Assembly (NCBI GenBank): GCA_004352715.1
Contig: SCFE01000026.1
Location: 1,751,742-1,784,301 of the forward strand
DNA from: Hofstenia miamia
Taxonomy: Eukaryota; Xenacoelomorpha; Acoela
Direction: 5' to 3'
DNA: 32,560 nt
The first letter of the stretch is position 1; each line of letters opens with the position of its first letter. This document shows, in pieces, positions 9,930 through 20,427 of the stretch. The notes beneath the pieces were generated by a model that made no database searches, was not told the DNA's origin, and saw only the letters and a program-made list of their open reading frames with translations. The position numbers and the translations under genes are program-made.

Positions 9930-10662
9930 TTAGTAGTGGTCTGGATCCATCACAGAGAATGATTCTAGGGTCCCTGTGCCAGACCATGAAAGTGCACATA
10001 AGTTAGGTATAGGGGTTTTCTCTTGATTAGCTGACTAGCATTGCCTTACTACATGTATTAAAATAATTGATTGTCAACAAATGGTTGAATGACCAAAACT
10101 TAGGAAATATATTAATACTGTTTTAGATTTAAATTAATAACCCATAAATGACTGATAAAGTGACCATACATGTACTAAATTATAAATGTAAGTTAGGAAG
10201 TTTATCCAACAAGACACATTTAATCAAGCCAATATATTTCAGTAATGGCTACATGTAATATTTAATGAACAACTAGTAACAAGTCAGGTTGTGAATAGAA
10301 AGAACACTTTTACAAAATAGAGTTTATGTCAAGTTGTGCTGTGCCTTAAGTACACACTGAGCTAGGATAGGGTACACATAAATTGTATCATTTGAGCTGA
10401 GAAATAGCACTCAATCAATGGATGGAATGGTGAAACTGGATGTGGAGATCAACTTCAGGCAGATGCCCATCAGAGATCATTGTATAGATTACCACATGGC
10501 TTCATCACCTAAATAGTGAATGGTAAATTCTAGGTTATATAAGGTAATGGAAGCTACAAATGAAGCAGTATGTAACAAGTAAATCCTTACCCACAATAAC
10601 ATGACTAATGTTATACAGTAACAGTAGATGAACAGTGACAATGCCTGGTAGATTATTTTACA

Positions 10663-11190
10663 TGAAAGCATCATCATTCATGATTACATTATTTTGTTTT
10701 TTTTTGGTTTCTCTTTCACTATTAATTTCAGGTTCTCTAGTCCTATACAACTTCATTTCCTCACTGACTCTCTGTAATTGTCCATTATTTATCATTTTCA
10801 GCTTATATAGTAAATTATCAATTTCTATTTGTGATTTTCATTTTCTTCCCTCAATCTAATGTTTTCTCCATGCCATATTTTACTGTTGCTTTTTTTTCTT
10901 TGTTAGCTTTGGTCAGCATTTGTATGTGTTCCTGAAACAGATTTTTTTGTTCAATTAGCCTTATGCTAATATTATTTTGCACCTCTTTAGTTCATCATTA
11001 TTTTTTGCATTAGATATTTCAAATTGTGACATTTTTTCACTAAATTTTTCCATCTGTAACTTCATTTCATGTTTGTGCACACTACTACATCTTAATAATT
11101 CTGTGAATGTGTATTGGTTCTCAATTGGTACAGATTGTAGGACCATATCAGTTGGGGAGGATTCACTATTGGATGATGATGCACTTGAAT
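10663..11190 (-). pseudogene. gag remnant (N-terminal coiled-coil part), older minus-strand element
   Basis: From about 11190 downward the minus strand reads a serine-rich start (SSASSSNSES), then a frame open at 11146-10961 with HEMKLQMEKFSEKMSQFEI, a coiled-coil-like pattern. Between about 10860 and 10670 it continues with LYKLKMINNGQLQRVSEEM and ends NDDAF. This corresponds to the coiled-coil and acidic region of the gag at 21700-22160. Stops occur in the middle. It joins 8928-8589 once the solo LTR is removed and follows the minus-strand LTR at 11215-12208. Confidence 0.6.
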
Positions 11191-11214
11191 AAAACTAACT
11201 TATTATTGAGAGAT

Positions 11215-12208
11215 AAGGCACAATGTTGCCCTATTTATAAAATTAATTAAACTAATAATAACAAATAAATATTTACAATATTCTGCCAGCCCAGAACAAA
11301 AAAATGATTGCAGTAAGCAACATGGACACAGTTTATTAGCACTCCCAGTGATGATGCTGCTTTTCTTGCTGCTGATACTACATGCCAACCCAATGCAGAA
11401 CTTATCATGAAATGTATTTTTAAAAAGTTTTGGTGTAAATGTTGCTGAAGTAACTTTTTTTCATGTTGTCCATGAATTTCATTGTTCATGCAGCTTCCCA
11501 TTGAATATCTGGGATATCCTCTTCTCTTGTAAAGAAATCTAATGTTTTGAGTTTAGTAGTAAACCTCTTTTAGTATTTAATGTATTTTATGCTTCAGATT
11601 TAATCAATAGTCAGCTAAACAGGTAATCAAAAACTCCTAATCAAACACCTAACTTAAGTGCATTTCATGATCAGGGGCAAAGAACATGGAATCATTACTG
11701 TCATGGAATCCTTACCACTACTCAACATGAACCATTCAGCTTGGCATCTGTAATAATTTATCAAACCAGGTAATAGAGCAAAATAAGATTTCTAAGGAAT
11801 ATACTTCAATAATTGTTCCAATGTTTTAATCCTATTTACACTCTAAATCAAAATAGTACCTGTTGATTTGAATTTTTAAATTAACTAGACACTTCTGGCT
11901 AGTTTGCTAAAAACAACAAGAGGTGATTTTGCCCTCAAAGTTTTGCTAAATTGTTTTATCAAAAAGCACTTGCTTTTACAATTTTGTATTAAATTTATAA
12001 ATCTTAGTTAGCACAATTCATCATCTAAGTTGCTAAATTATTTTTAATGATCTTCTTTCTTCCTTCTTCAATTTGATCTTAGTTCTCAGCAGCTTATTTG
12101 ATGGATTATGCTACATTTGTTTTTAAAAGGGGCATGCTTTTTTGTAGATATCCTCTGGTGGATTTTTTGTCTACCATTAGTAAGAGGATAAAGACATCAT
12201 AAACTACA
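11215..12208 (-). mobile_element. 5' LTR of the older minus-strand element (divergent)
   Basis: Read on the minus strand, about 11880-11820 gives TCAAATCAACAGGTACT followed by a TATA-like GTAAATAGGATTAAAA, and about 11745-11620 gives a diverged version of the block found at 9930-10040 in the solo LTR (TTGAGTAGTGG, AATGATTC, GCACTTAAGTTAGG). The probable start is TGTAG at 12208. The downstream boundary near 11215 is approximate. Position directly upstream of the minus-strand gag supports the 5' LTR reading. Divergence makes this the oldest LTR in the window. Confidence 0.6.
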
Positions 12209-12234
12209 TTTACAAAGTCAATAGACTTCTATTA

Positions 12235-12590
12235 TTATCACAAGAGGAAGAATGATAGAATAAACAGGATCTCAACATTTACATACATACAGGAATAGCA
12301 CAAAATATGAGAAATAGATGCAAAACCAATTGTGCCACAGATGGCAACATTTAAACCCTTGATTAACAAGGCAGTGAACATACAACTCATGATAGTGAGC
12401 ACTGAAAGAATAAACAGAAACAGAGGTGTACTAACTACCACACAGAAACCACAACAATTCTTCAATAAAAAGAAGTCCTTACAAAAAACAGTCAAGGAAA
12501 AACCTATTGATTACTCAAGAGTAAAGTGTTTGACAATGTGGAGAAAAAGGTCACATCAAAAAAGACTGTAAAGCCATAATATACATAATC
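12235..12590 (+). pseudogene. gag remnant: capsid end and nucleocapsid zinc knuckle
   Basis: The frame 12332-12571 contains INKAVNIQLMI, matching IRKAVNIQGTI in the gag at 22610-22640. A basic stretch follows, then a CCHC zinc knuckle split by one extra base: the first Cys (about 12528) is in one frame and CGEKGHIKKDC (about 12536-12570) in the next. The zinc knuckle would bind the element's RNA during packaging. It sits next to an opposite-strand gag, so this block was rearranged. Confidence 0.6.
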
Positions 12591-12639
12591 AAAACAAGTT
12601 GTTCTATACTGCCAAATATGCTGAACAGATGCAAGACAA

Positions 12640-13352
12640 GAATGAATAGGATTTAAGCAAACAAGATAACCTCCCCAAGACTGAGCAGAAGAAATCTTTA
12701 TTGTGACAGATTTATTGGAAAGAAACCTGATCCTGATAACCATAAACAGTTGTGATTTGAAACACAGGCAATAGGAGCTGTGTTGTTCCATTTTTGTTGG
12801 TCCCATATTATTGTACCAAATAGATCTCAAACAGTATGAGACACTCTCAGACATTTTATATCAAACTTGCCAGTAAAATATTGTGGCATTTTCATTCACT
12901 TAACATCAGTTTATAAAAGTTGGTCTGGGAGCATTGATTTCATCTTCTTTGATTTCATGTTGAAGACTGCTTCTGGAGTAAATCATGTTTGAAGTTGCTA
13001 TTGGAGAAGTTTGAAGGGAGGCCTCTGTGGGCTTGGAGGAACAAACAGTAGAATTGATTGGTCGTCTTCCTGGCTTGGTGGCAACTATTTTTCATTATGG
13101 CATCTTGTCCTACTACAGCTGGTTGCAGAATATATTTAGGTTTTCTTGGATTGATGATTCAAAATTAGTGAATTGTTCTTGCAATACAAAGCATGATTCC
13201 ATCTGTTCTTGCATCTGGAAACTTTGTTCAGATTGCATTGTTCACAATTAGTTTTCAATGTCATTTAACCTTTCAAATAAATCCAGTACTATATCAATTA
13301 GTTCACTTTTATTTAAAGTTTTCAAGTTAGGGTCAGTATATGATGTAGGCAT
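12640..13352 (-). pseudogene. gag-like remnant of a different LTR element
   Basis: A minus-strand frame starts with ATG at 13352 and reads MPTSYTDPNLKTLNKSELID, then glutamine-rich coiled-coil sequence (QSFQMQEQMESCF), a proline/serine-rich linker (about 13080-12900), and PQYFTGKFDIK followed by WDQQKW. The latter resembles the beginning of a gypsy-type capsid domain. Stops interrupt it at several places. The sequence is not close to the gag at 21428-22983, so I infer a separate family. Confidence 0.4.
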
Positions 13353-13483
13353 TTTCTTTTCAGTAACAAAAGTGGTTAGGAGAGAGGTGTAATTCTGTAT
13401 TATACACTGAAAAAAATTTCAAGAGATCTTCCAAGGAATACAGGTATTAAAAGAATTTAGGATTTTATTTTTAATTTTCATTT

Positions 13484-13843
13484 TCAATTAAAATTTTTGA
13501 TAGTTAGCAAATATTTTATGTTTTCAATGAGGTGTAGAAGAATTTTCTTTGAAAGAATAACATTGAAAAGATTAATATCCATTTTGAATGCGGTATTTTT
13601 GAACAGTTGTTGGTCTCCATCTAACATCATTAGAGTTTGTAGAACAATAGCCATAACTAAGTTATTCAAATTGGATGTACTAGCATCTACTAGAAAGTTG
13701 GCAAAAAGACTCAATTCCCAATTTTGTGAGAAATTAGAATGAATAACTCTACTGCACACATTCAGAAAAACATTATAAATGATTGTGGTGACTGACAATA
13801 AACAGTGATGATGTGTAATTGCATGTGATTGATTCATTAGCAA
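13484..13843 (-). pseudogene. possible retroelement protease remnant
   Basis: An open minus-strand frame of 119 codons. It contains FLVDASTSN, which could be a changed active-site region, and then NTAFKMDINLFNVILSKKIL, which can be lined up with the second half of the protease at 23240-23400 (NTTFK ... VILGNDFL). The similarity is weak and the frame may be fortuitous. Confidence 0.25.
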
Positions 13844-13862
13844 GGAATTGTAATACTAATAT

Positions 13863-14377
13863 ACAATGCTGAATTCAAAATATGCTGAATTAATGGCAAC
13901 AAAATTATATATGATATGTATGATTTAGACAGCGTACATGAAGAGGAATTTGATGATGAGTACACAGCAGAGAACGGAAATGAAGATCTGAGGTGAAGAG
14001 TGCTGCCCCAGAGGACAATGAGAAATAAACCTATGTATGACCCTGAAATATGGGATATAAATTTACTAACTGCATTTAGGAAATTAGAGGAAAATGATGC
14101 ACCCACTGATGAAAAAGAGAGTGTGCAGAACACAACAACCAGAGGAACTCTTAACAACAAACAGGAGAAGGAGAGTGTGAAGAAGTTCTCAAACCAGACA
14201 TTGAATTGAGGGCAGAAGGGACGAGAATGAAGAGCTGGTGAATAGACAACGTAGAGTGAGAAGGCGTCCTAGTAGTCCTCAAGGCCGATTCAAGGGCAGA
14301 GAGACCAATGGACAAAGAGCCTCTCCCACCAGGATCTGCACCACCAATTCAAGGACATGCAGAAAACTGGTGCACAG
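13863..14377 (+). repeat. inverted repeat, arm 1 (515 bp, identical to arm 2)
   Basis: Base-for-base reverse complement of 16583-17097 with no mismatch or indel that I can see. Both arms are the region just after integrase in the family-1 element. The outer edge of arm 1 is a breakpoint: retroelement sequence begins abruptly at 13863. The inner edge of arm 2 is the N gap, so the repeat may be longer. Confidence 0.9.
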
Positions 14378-14565
14378 CACAATTTTCCCTCCCAAAGTCC
14401 ACTTTGCTGATTCAAGGGTGGTGAGACATGAGGAGTTCCAGGGGAAGGTGTAAGTGGTGGAAGAACCATAGAGATATGAAAGTGATTCAAGGCCGACGTC
14501 ATCTCATCTGGAACCACAGCTGGTCAAGTGCTGATAAGAGTAACTGTGAGGTGATTCAAGAGCAA
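14288..14565 (+). repeat. cluster of ATTCAAGGG motifs, copy B
   Basis: ATTCAAGG-type motifs at 14288, 14347, 14410, 14485 and 14554. Spacings are 59, 63, 75 and 69 bp, the same as in 27141-27420 apart from one base. Confidence 0.6.
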
Positions 14566-14638
14566 AACAGTAGAAAATATCTGCACAGATTCACAGCCTC
14601 CAAACTGGGAACTGAACACCAGTAAAATACCACTAAGG

Positions 14639-15567
14639 ATGACTTAGCTACACACCTCCTCAGAAACAACATCAGAAAGAATGGTTAGATCAAAAGAAAG
14701 AGAAAAATGAATGTTGAAAATCAATAGGGAAACGTTACATCCTTATTTCATGGGAACCTCAAATATGTGTTATAATGCATTCGTAAAACTATCCCCAGAA
14801 ACAAAGACTCATATATGAAAAGTCATGTGAGTCAAAGGGAAATTCTTACCAATCATGCTCGACCCCAATAACAGGCCAAAAATAAAGGTTATAATCAGTT
14901 ATCTACAAGATATAATTGAAACATTAGAGAGGCCATGCATGCATAGTATGGTTGTATTTGATGACGCATTTACACTGGATACAGCACAAGCAATATTGGC
15001 CTACAAAGATAAGATTGCTGAGATACTGGAGATAAACATTGACGCAGAAAACCTCACAATCATACACATACTAAAACAGAAAGAATATACAAAGATGTTA
15101 GAAAAGAAAATGGATGATACAACAAGAATGGCAAGAGTACAAAATGTCACAATCATAATCATAACAATAACAACACAAGAAGACATTCCTGAGCACCTAG
15201 AAGACGCATGCCAGTTAGCAGAAAACATTTTCCCATGGGAGAAAACAGCAAAAACCACAACAGTTCCAGAGCTAATATGCTTTGACCTACAAATAGATTA
15301 TTGGGCACAGATCTACCGAATCATGGTAGACACATGCATTGCAATTGATCTCTACAGGCAGACCAAACAATAGAGATGACAACTGATATAGAAGGAGTAG
15401 AAAAGGCAAACACATTATTTATAAAATGCAGCCTTACACAATGACAAGATCATTTACAACAAATCCAAATGATTTGGAAGAACATGAATTTGCAACAAAA
15501 AGTAGAGGAAGGCTGGCCAGAAATAAAAATCAATGCACCATCAAGAAAGTTTCATAAATCAGTAGAA
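14639..15567 (+). pseudogene. LTR-retrotransposon ORF3, copy B, unknown function
   Basis: Starts at the ATG (14639) that aligns with 27482. Early stops occur (for example the TAG three codons in), then a clean frame runs 14855-15373 with NRPKIKVIISY, FPWEK and FDLQIDYWAQIY. A TGA at 15442-15444 matches a TGA at the same codon in the copy at 28284. The sequence ends at about 15567, where it joins LTR interior with a short AATGG-like overlap, so the last two thirds of ORF3 are missing. Confidence 0.7.
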
Positions 15568-16252
15568 AGGTTTCATTATTTAATACAATGTTGAGCTAAT
15601 TGAGTGGTGTTTAGAAGTGGTCTGGGAACATCACAGGGAATGATTCTAGGGTCTCTGTGCCAGACTAAGAAAGTGCACATAAGTTAGGTGTAGGGGTTTT
15701 CTCTCAATTAGCCAGCTATCATTTCATTTCTACATGTATTAGATAACTTAACTGTCAACAAATGGTTGGATGACCAAACCCTAGGAATTATCTTATTACT
15801 ATTTTAGATCTAAATTTATGACCTATAATCGACCTATAAATGACTGTACATGTAGTAAATTATAAATGTAGGTTAGGAAGTTGTTTGAACAGAATATATT
15901 TAAATAAGCCAATATATTTTGGTAATGGCTACATGTAATATTTAATGAACAACTAGTAACAGTTCTGGTTGCAAATAGAAACAACACTTTCACACAATAG
16001 AGCTTAAGTTGAGTTGTGTCATGTCTTGAGTAAGCACCAAGCTAATGTAGGGTACACATAAGCTATCTTGATTGAGCTGAGAAGTGACACTCAAACATTG
16101 GATGGAATGATGAACTGGATGTGGAGATCCCCTTTGGGCAGATGCCCACTAGGAGATCATTTCAGAGGTTACTGCATGGCTTCATCACCTAAAAAGTGAA
16201 CAGTTAATCATAAGTTACTAAGTTAACAGAAGAAACTAGTCAAGCAGTAACA
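15568..16252 (+). mobile_element. 3' portion of a family-1 LTR
   Basis: Nearly identical to 31890-32560; for instance 15822-15950 and 32138-32256 match almost base for base. The LTR's first ~280 bp are replaced by ORF3 sequence. Its final ~100 bp fall in the N gap. Confidence 0.85.
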
Positions 16253-16582
16253 NNNNNNNNNNNNNNNNNNNNNNNNNNNNNNNNNNNNNNNNNNNNNNNN
16301 NNNNNNNNNNNNNNNNNNNNNNNNNNNNNNNNNNNNNNNNNNNNNNNNNNNNNNNNNNNNNNNNNNNNNNNNNNNNNNNNNNNNNNNNNNNNNNNNNNNN
16401 NNNNNNNNNNNNNNNNNNNNNNNNNNNNNNNNNNNNNNNNNNNNNNNNNNNNNNNNNNNNNNNNNNNNNNNNNNNNNNNNNNNNNNNNNNNNNNNNNNNN
16501 NNNNNNNNNNNNNNNNNNNNNNNNNNNNNNNNNNNNNNNNNNNNNNNNNNNNNNNNNNNNNNNNNNNNNNNNNNNNNNNNNN
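16253..16582. other. assembly gap (330 N)
   Basis: Lies between a plus-strand LTR fragment and the inner end of inverted-repeat arm 2. It hides the junction that would explain the inversion. Confidence 0.95.
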
Positions 16583-17097
16583 CTGTGCACCAGTTTTCTG
16601 CATGTCCTTGAATTGGTGGTGCAGATCCTGGTGGGAGAGGCTCTTTGTCCATTGGTCTCTCTGCCCTTGAATCGGCCTTGAGGACTACTAGGACGCCTTC
16701 TCACTCTACGTTGTCTATTCACCAGCTCTTCATTCTCGTCCCTTCTGCCCTCAATTCAATGTCTGGTTTGAGAACTTCTTCACACTCTCCTTCTCCTGTT
16801 TGTTGTTAAGAGTTCCTCTGGTTGTTGTGTTCTGCACACTCTCTTTTTCATCAGTGGGTGCATCATTTTCCTCTAATTTCCTAAATGCAGTTAGTAAATT
16901 TATATCCCATATTTCAGGGTCATACATAGGTTTATTTCTCATTGTCCTCTGGGGCAGCACTCTTCACCTCAGATCTTCATTTCCGTTCTCTGCTGTGTAC
17001 TCATCATCAAATTCCTCTTCATGTACGCTGTCTAAATCATACATATCATATATAATTTTGTTGCCATTAATTCAGCATATTTTGAATTCAGCATTGT
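16583..17097 (-). repeat. inverted repeat, arm 2 (515 bp, identical to arm 1)
   Basis: Reverse complement of 13863-14377. Unlike arm 1, it continues outward (17098 onward) into the integrase of the same element, so arm 2 lies in its natural element context. Confidence 0.9.
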
Positions 17098-18269
17098 CAT
17101 CTATCTTTGTCTCTTCAATATCTGCTGTTGCTCTCTTTAGGTTTTGAAAATGTAATAGTCTATTATTGTCTAGCATATATTCATTGTTTGGTAGTGTTTG
17201 TGTTATTGTGTGGGGGGGCGTACCATATGTTTTCAACTTCCTGCCTTGGTTTGTGTCTACAAGTATAATTGGTGTGAATGCATATACCTTATCACCTACA
17301 TTGTGTGTGTGTGACCATACATTTTTTTATTATAATTGCATTGCTGTCTCACTGCTGACTTTTTTATATTGTGACACATTGTTTCATGAATTCCAGTGAT
17401 TTGGTTTCTTAAATGTTGTACATATGCATTGTCCAATGTCCCACTGTAGTTGGTGTACTGCATCAAGAGCAGGGTTGCCACCTCCCTTCTGAACATGGCT
17501 TTGAATGGTGATACTCCCGTCATTGCATGTACCGAGGTGTTATAGGAGTATTTGATCATTTCAATAACCTCTCTCCATCTGCATCCTCCTATTTGTGTTG
17601 TCACCACTCTGATCAGCTTGATTAGTGTTTGATTAAGTTGTTCCACTGCTCTGTTGGCTTGTGGGTGATAAGCAGTTGTTTATTCACTTGAGATTTCTAG
17701 AAGCTTTGCCATCTCCTGAAAAAGTCCACTCTTGAATTGAGGCCCTTTATCTGTTGTGATTGTTTCCATTGGTCCCAATCTCAGTATCCACTCTTTTATG
17801 ACTATCTCAGCTGTGGTTTCAACCGTGGTATTTTGCATCGGGACAATCCTTGCATATTTGGTGAAATTGTCCACCATTACCAGTAAGTACTGATACCCTT
17901 CAGGGTCTTTCAATAGCATCTCCAGATCTATATGGACTATTTCATTTGGTTGAGTTGTGATAATTTTCTCCAGCAGTGTAAGCTGTGTCGAGAAGTGCTG
18001 TTTGTTGTATGAAAGGCATGTTGTGCACTTGTTGATTATGTCTTCCACAACTTTCCTGATGGCTGTTGTTATGAATCATGCATTGAAAGTTTTCTCCATC
18101 TGCGTTATTCCTAAGTGGCCTTTCTCATGGATCTTTCATATCAGCTCCCTCTTGAAGTAATCAGGTATCATGATTTGGTTGTTTTCTGGCTTTGACATAT
18201 AGTAGTCTGTTCTTGTTGATCTTCCATTTGTAATGTTCATAGTATCCTGCCGTTATTTTAGATAATATA
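17072..18269 (-). pseudogene. Ty3/gypsy integrase, minus-strand copy
   Basis: Integrase inserts the cDNA into the genome. On the minus strand the frame 18048-17680 holds the end of the HHCC zinc domain (CTTC), HIDLEM with the first catalytic Asp, and TTDKGPQF with the second. The frame 17646-17296 follows a stop and holds MEQLNQTLIKLIR; the catalytic Glu is in the preceding NGAVE-type block. A stop between them and a (GT)n/(CA)n run at about 17300-17313, which shifts frame before the VGDKVYAF-like C-terminal domain, break the gene. Pol appears to end near 17072. Confidence 0.8.
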
Positions 18270-19660
18270 GTTCAAGGTTCTTTAATCTTTTTTATAATCT
18301 CCCCTAAGATTATATCATCTTTTTGTTTGTCCACAATCTCTTGTTCTGTTATTTCCTCTCTTATGAGTGTCAGTAATACTGCTTGGCCTTTTTTATCCAC
18401 ATTTATCTCTGGCAGTTCTTCATATTCAGTTTCAGGCAGGAACTGGAATTGCTTCTTTTCTCCATCTATTTTTGCTGCATCTCTTTGGTATTCTGGGAGT
18501 GATGTCCAGAAGTCTGCATTGTTGTGCAGTGTTCCCTTTCTGTGTTCAATCATGAATGTGAATTCATTTAGGTATTCAATCCACAGGGATACTATTCCGG
18601 ACTTGTCTCCCAAGAACTTCTTCAGCCAGGCCAATCTGCTGTTGTCTGTTCATACCCTAAATTCTCTTCCTATGAGGAAATGTCGAAATTTCTTGATGCT
18701 TTCAATCAGTGCAAGCATTTCTACCTTGGTGGAGCCATAGTTCTCTTCACTTGACCTCAGCTTGCGGCTGAAAAACTGAATGGGTACCTCTTTCCTGTTT
18801 CTTATTTGTCCCAGTGTTGTTCCAATTGCTACCTTGCTGGCATTGCAATCTAGTATGAATTTCTCATTGTAATCCAGAGTGTTGAGGGAGGGTAATTTAG
18901 CGAGTTCCTCTTTGATGTTGTCAAGTTCCTCTTACTCTTACCAGGTCCATACAAATGGTACTGACTTTCTCATCAATTGGGTCATCTTTGTGGTTTTTCC
19001 AGCTATATTTGGAATGAAGGTTCTGTAATAATTGAAGAATTCCATAATTCTCTGTATATCCTTTTTGTTGTTCAGTTTTTCTATCTTTTGGATCATCTCT
19101 CTGAAGTTGTCCTTCATGCAAATTCTTCCATTCTCAATTGTTCTTCTGAGGAAACCTATTTTCTCTTTCAGGATATCACACTTATTTCCATTTATCATGA
19201 GTCCCACATTTTCTAGAATTGTTAGTGTCCTCTCCAATTTTTCCAGATGCTCTTGGACTGTATCACTTGTGACTATGATGTCATCTATATAGGCATCGAC
19301 TCCCTCTTCCATTCTGTGTGTCTTGTTTTTCAGTACCTTTGTTATGTATCTCTGAAATGTTGCTGGTGCATTGCAGAGTCTGAATGCCATATATATCCAT
19401 TCATGCAGCCTGTATGGGGTTATAAATGCTGTCTTCTCAATGTCATCTTTCTCCATCTTCACTTGCCAATAGGCCTTGCATAAATCCAAAGTTGTGAAAT
19501 ATTTATGTTTACTGGCTTCATAGAGCATATCCTCTATTCACAGTAGCAGGTACAAATCCTTCTTGTCACCTCATTTAGTTTATGAAAGTCAATGCATAGA
19601 CAGTACTTATTTCCCTGTTTTATGAACATGGTTTGTGCTGTGTATGGGCTCTTGCTTGGC
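18270..19660 (-). pseudogene. Ty3/gypsy reverse transcriptase-RNase H, minus-strand copy
   Basis: On the minus strand, RT begins mid-domain near 19660 (SPYTAQTMFIKQGNKYCLC), continues through the frame 19528-18938 with FTTLDLCKAYWQV (motif A Asp), NAPATFQRY and AYIDDIIV (the YIDD catalytic loop), then the RNase H block with DCNASKVA, STKVEML and TDNSRLAWL, and the connection region in the frame 18634-18272. Stops lie near 19525-19540, 18930 and 18650. Upstream pol and gag are absent because the copy starts at the head-to-head junction at 19660/19661. Confidence 0.85.
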
Positions 19661-20427
19661 AACATACAGAACACCCAAAATAAACAATGAGGACTATCAA
19701 CATCTAGAGGAACGGGAGATCATGCAACTAAGAACACTCCTAGAAAAACCAGAGAAATGATCTGAGAGATAGAAAAACCAAACAATAAAAACAATATACA
19801 GAGAATTATGGGATTCTTCAATTATTATAGAACTATTATTCTGAATATAGCTGGCAAGACAGTGAAGATGACCCAATTAATGAGGAAGTTGGTGCCATTC
19901 ATATGGACTTGGCAAGAGCAGGAGGAATTGGACAACATCAACAAAGAACTGGCGAAGTTACCCTCCCTTAACACACCAGACTACAATGAGAAATTCATAC
20001 CAGATTGTGATGCGAGTAAGGTGGCAATTGGAGCAATGCTGGGACAAACAAGAAATGGAAAGGAGGTACCCATTCAGTTCTTCAGCAACAAGCTGAGGGC
20101 AAGTGAAGAAAACTACGGCTCCACCAAGGTAGAGATGCTTGCATTGATTGAGAGTATTAAGAAATTTCGACACTTCCTCATTGGAAGAGAATTTAGAGTG
20201 TGAACAGACAGCAGTGGATTGGTGTGGCTGAAGAAGTTCTCAAGAGACAAGTCTGGAATAGTATCTAGAGAGACAAGTCTGGAATAGTATCTAGGTGGAT
20301 TGAATACCTAAATGAGTTCACATTTATGATCGAACATAGAAAGGGCACATTACATAACAACGCAGACTTCTGGACATCACTTCCAGAATACCAGAGAGAC
20401 ACAGCAAAAACAGATGGAGAGAAGAAG
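19661..20427 (+). pseudogene. Ty3/gypsy pol fragment with RT deleted, plus strand
   Basis: 19661-19750 matches 23891-23977 (linker before RT). At about 19750 it jumps to sequence matching 24712 onward, so roughly 735 bp containing most of RT, including the YIDD loop, are deleted. The frame 19808-20203 then encodes the RT/RNase H junction and RNase H with DCDASKVAIGAMLGQ and STKVEMLALI. It stops at 20201 and is shifted again by a 26-bp duplication, ending at the 1,000-N gap. Confidence 0.8.
20244..20295 (+). repeat. 26-bp tandem duplication in the RNase H region
   Basis: GAGACAAGTCTGGAATAGTA and following bases occur twice with period 26. Other copies of the element have a single unit. The insertion shifts the frame. 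Confidence 0.9.

Larger units (their letters stand above)
8929..10662 (+). mobile_element. solo LTR (family 1) with 4-bp target duplication
   Basis: Begins TGTAGCATCATCC like the LTR at 31602 and ends in TTTTACA. It is flanked by TGAA on both sides (8925-8928 and 10663-10666), the short target duplication expected from integrase. The flanking sequences are two parts of one minus-strand gag whose frame rejoins when the LTR and one TGAA are removed. There is no internal coding region, so the element was reduced to one LTR by LTR-LTR recombination. A TATA box lies at 9214-9222. A 661-N gap interrupts it. Confidence 0.85.
13863..14638 (+). pseudogene. post-integrase spacer of the family-1 element, copy B
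   Basis: Corresponds to 26722-27481. It contains a short frame at 14000-14209 with RNKPMYDPEIWDINLLTAF, also present at 26870-26930, then an arginine/serine-rich stretch encoding repeated (A/S)(D/N)SR(A/V). Whether this is translated as a Pol extension, a separate small ORF or not at all is unclear; stops interrupt it in all copies. Confidence 0.5.

Noticed and set aside
11247-11501. Minus-strand 84-codon frame as a gene
   Set aside because: It lies inside the divergent minus-strand LTR and has no recognisable content.
12690-12870. Plus-strand protease after the zinc knuckle at 12536-12570
   Set aside because: A weak ILITINS-type resemblance, but no DTG-like motif. The minus strand gives a better gag capsid reading over the same bases.
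18327-18740. Plus-strand frames of 60-140 codons opposite the minus-strand pol
   Set aside because: They are antisense shadows of the RNase H and connection region, with no family resemblance.
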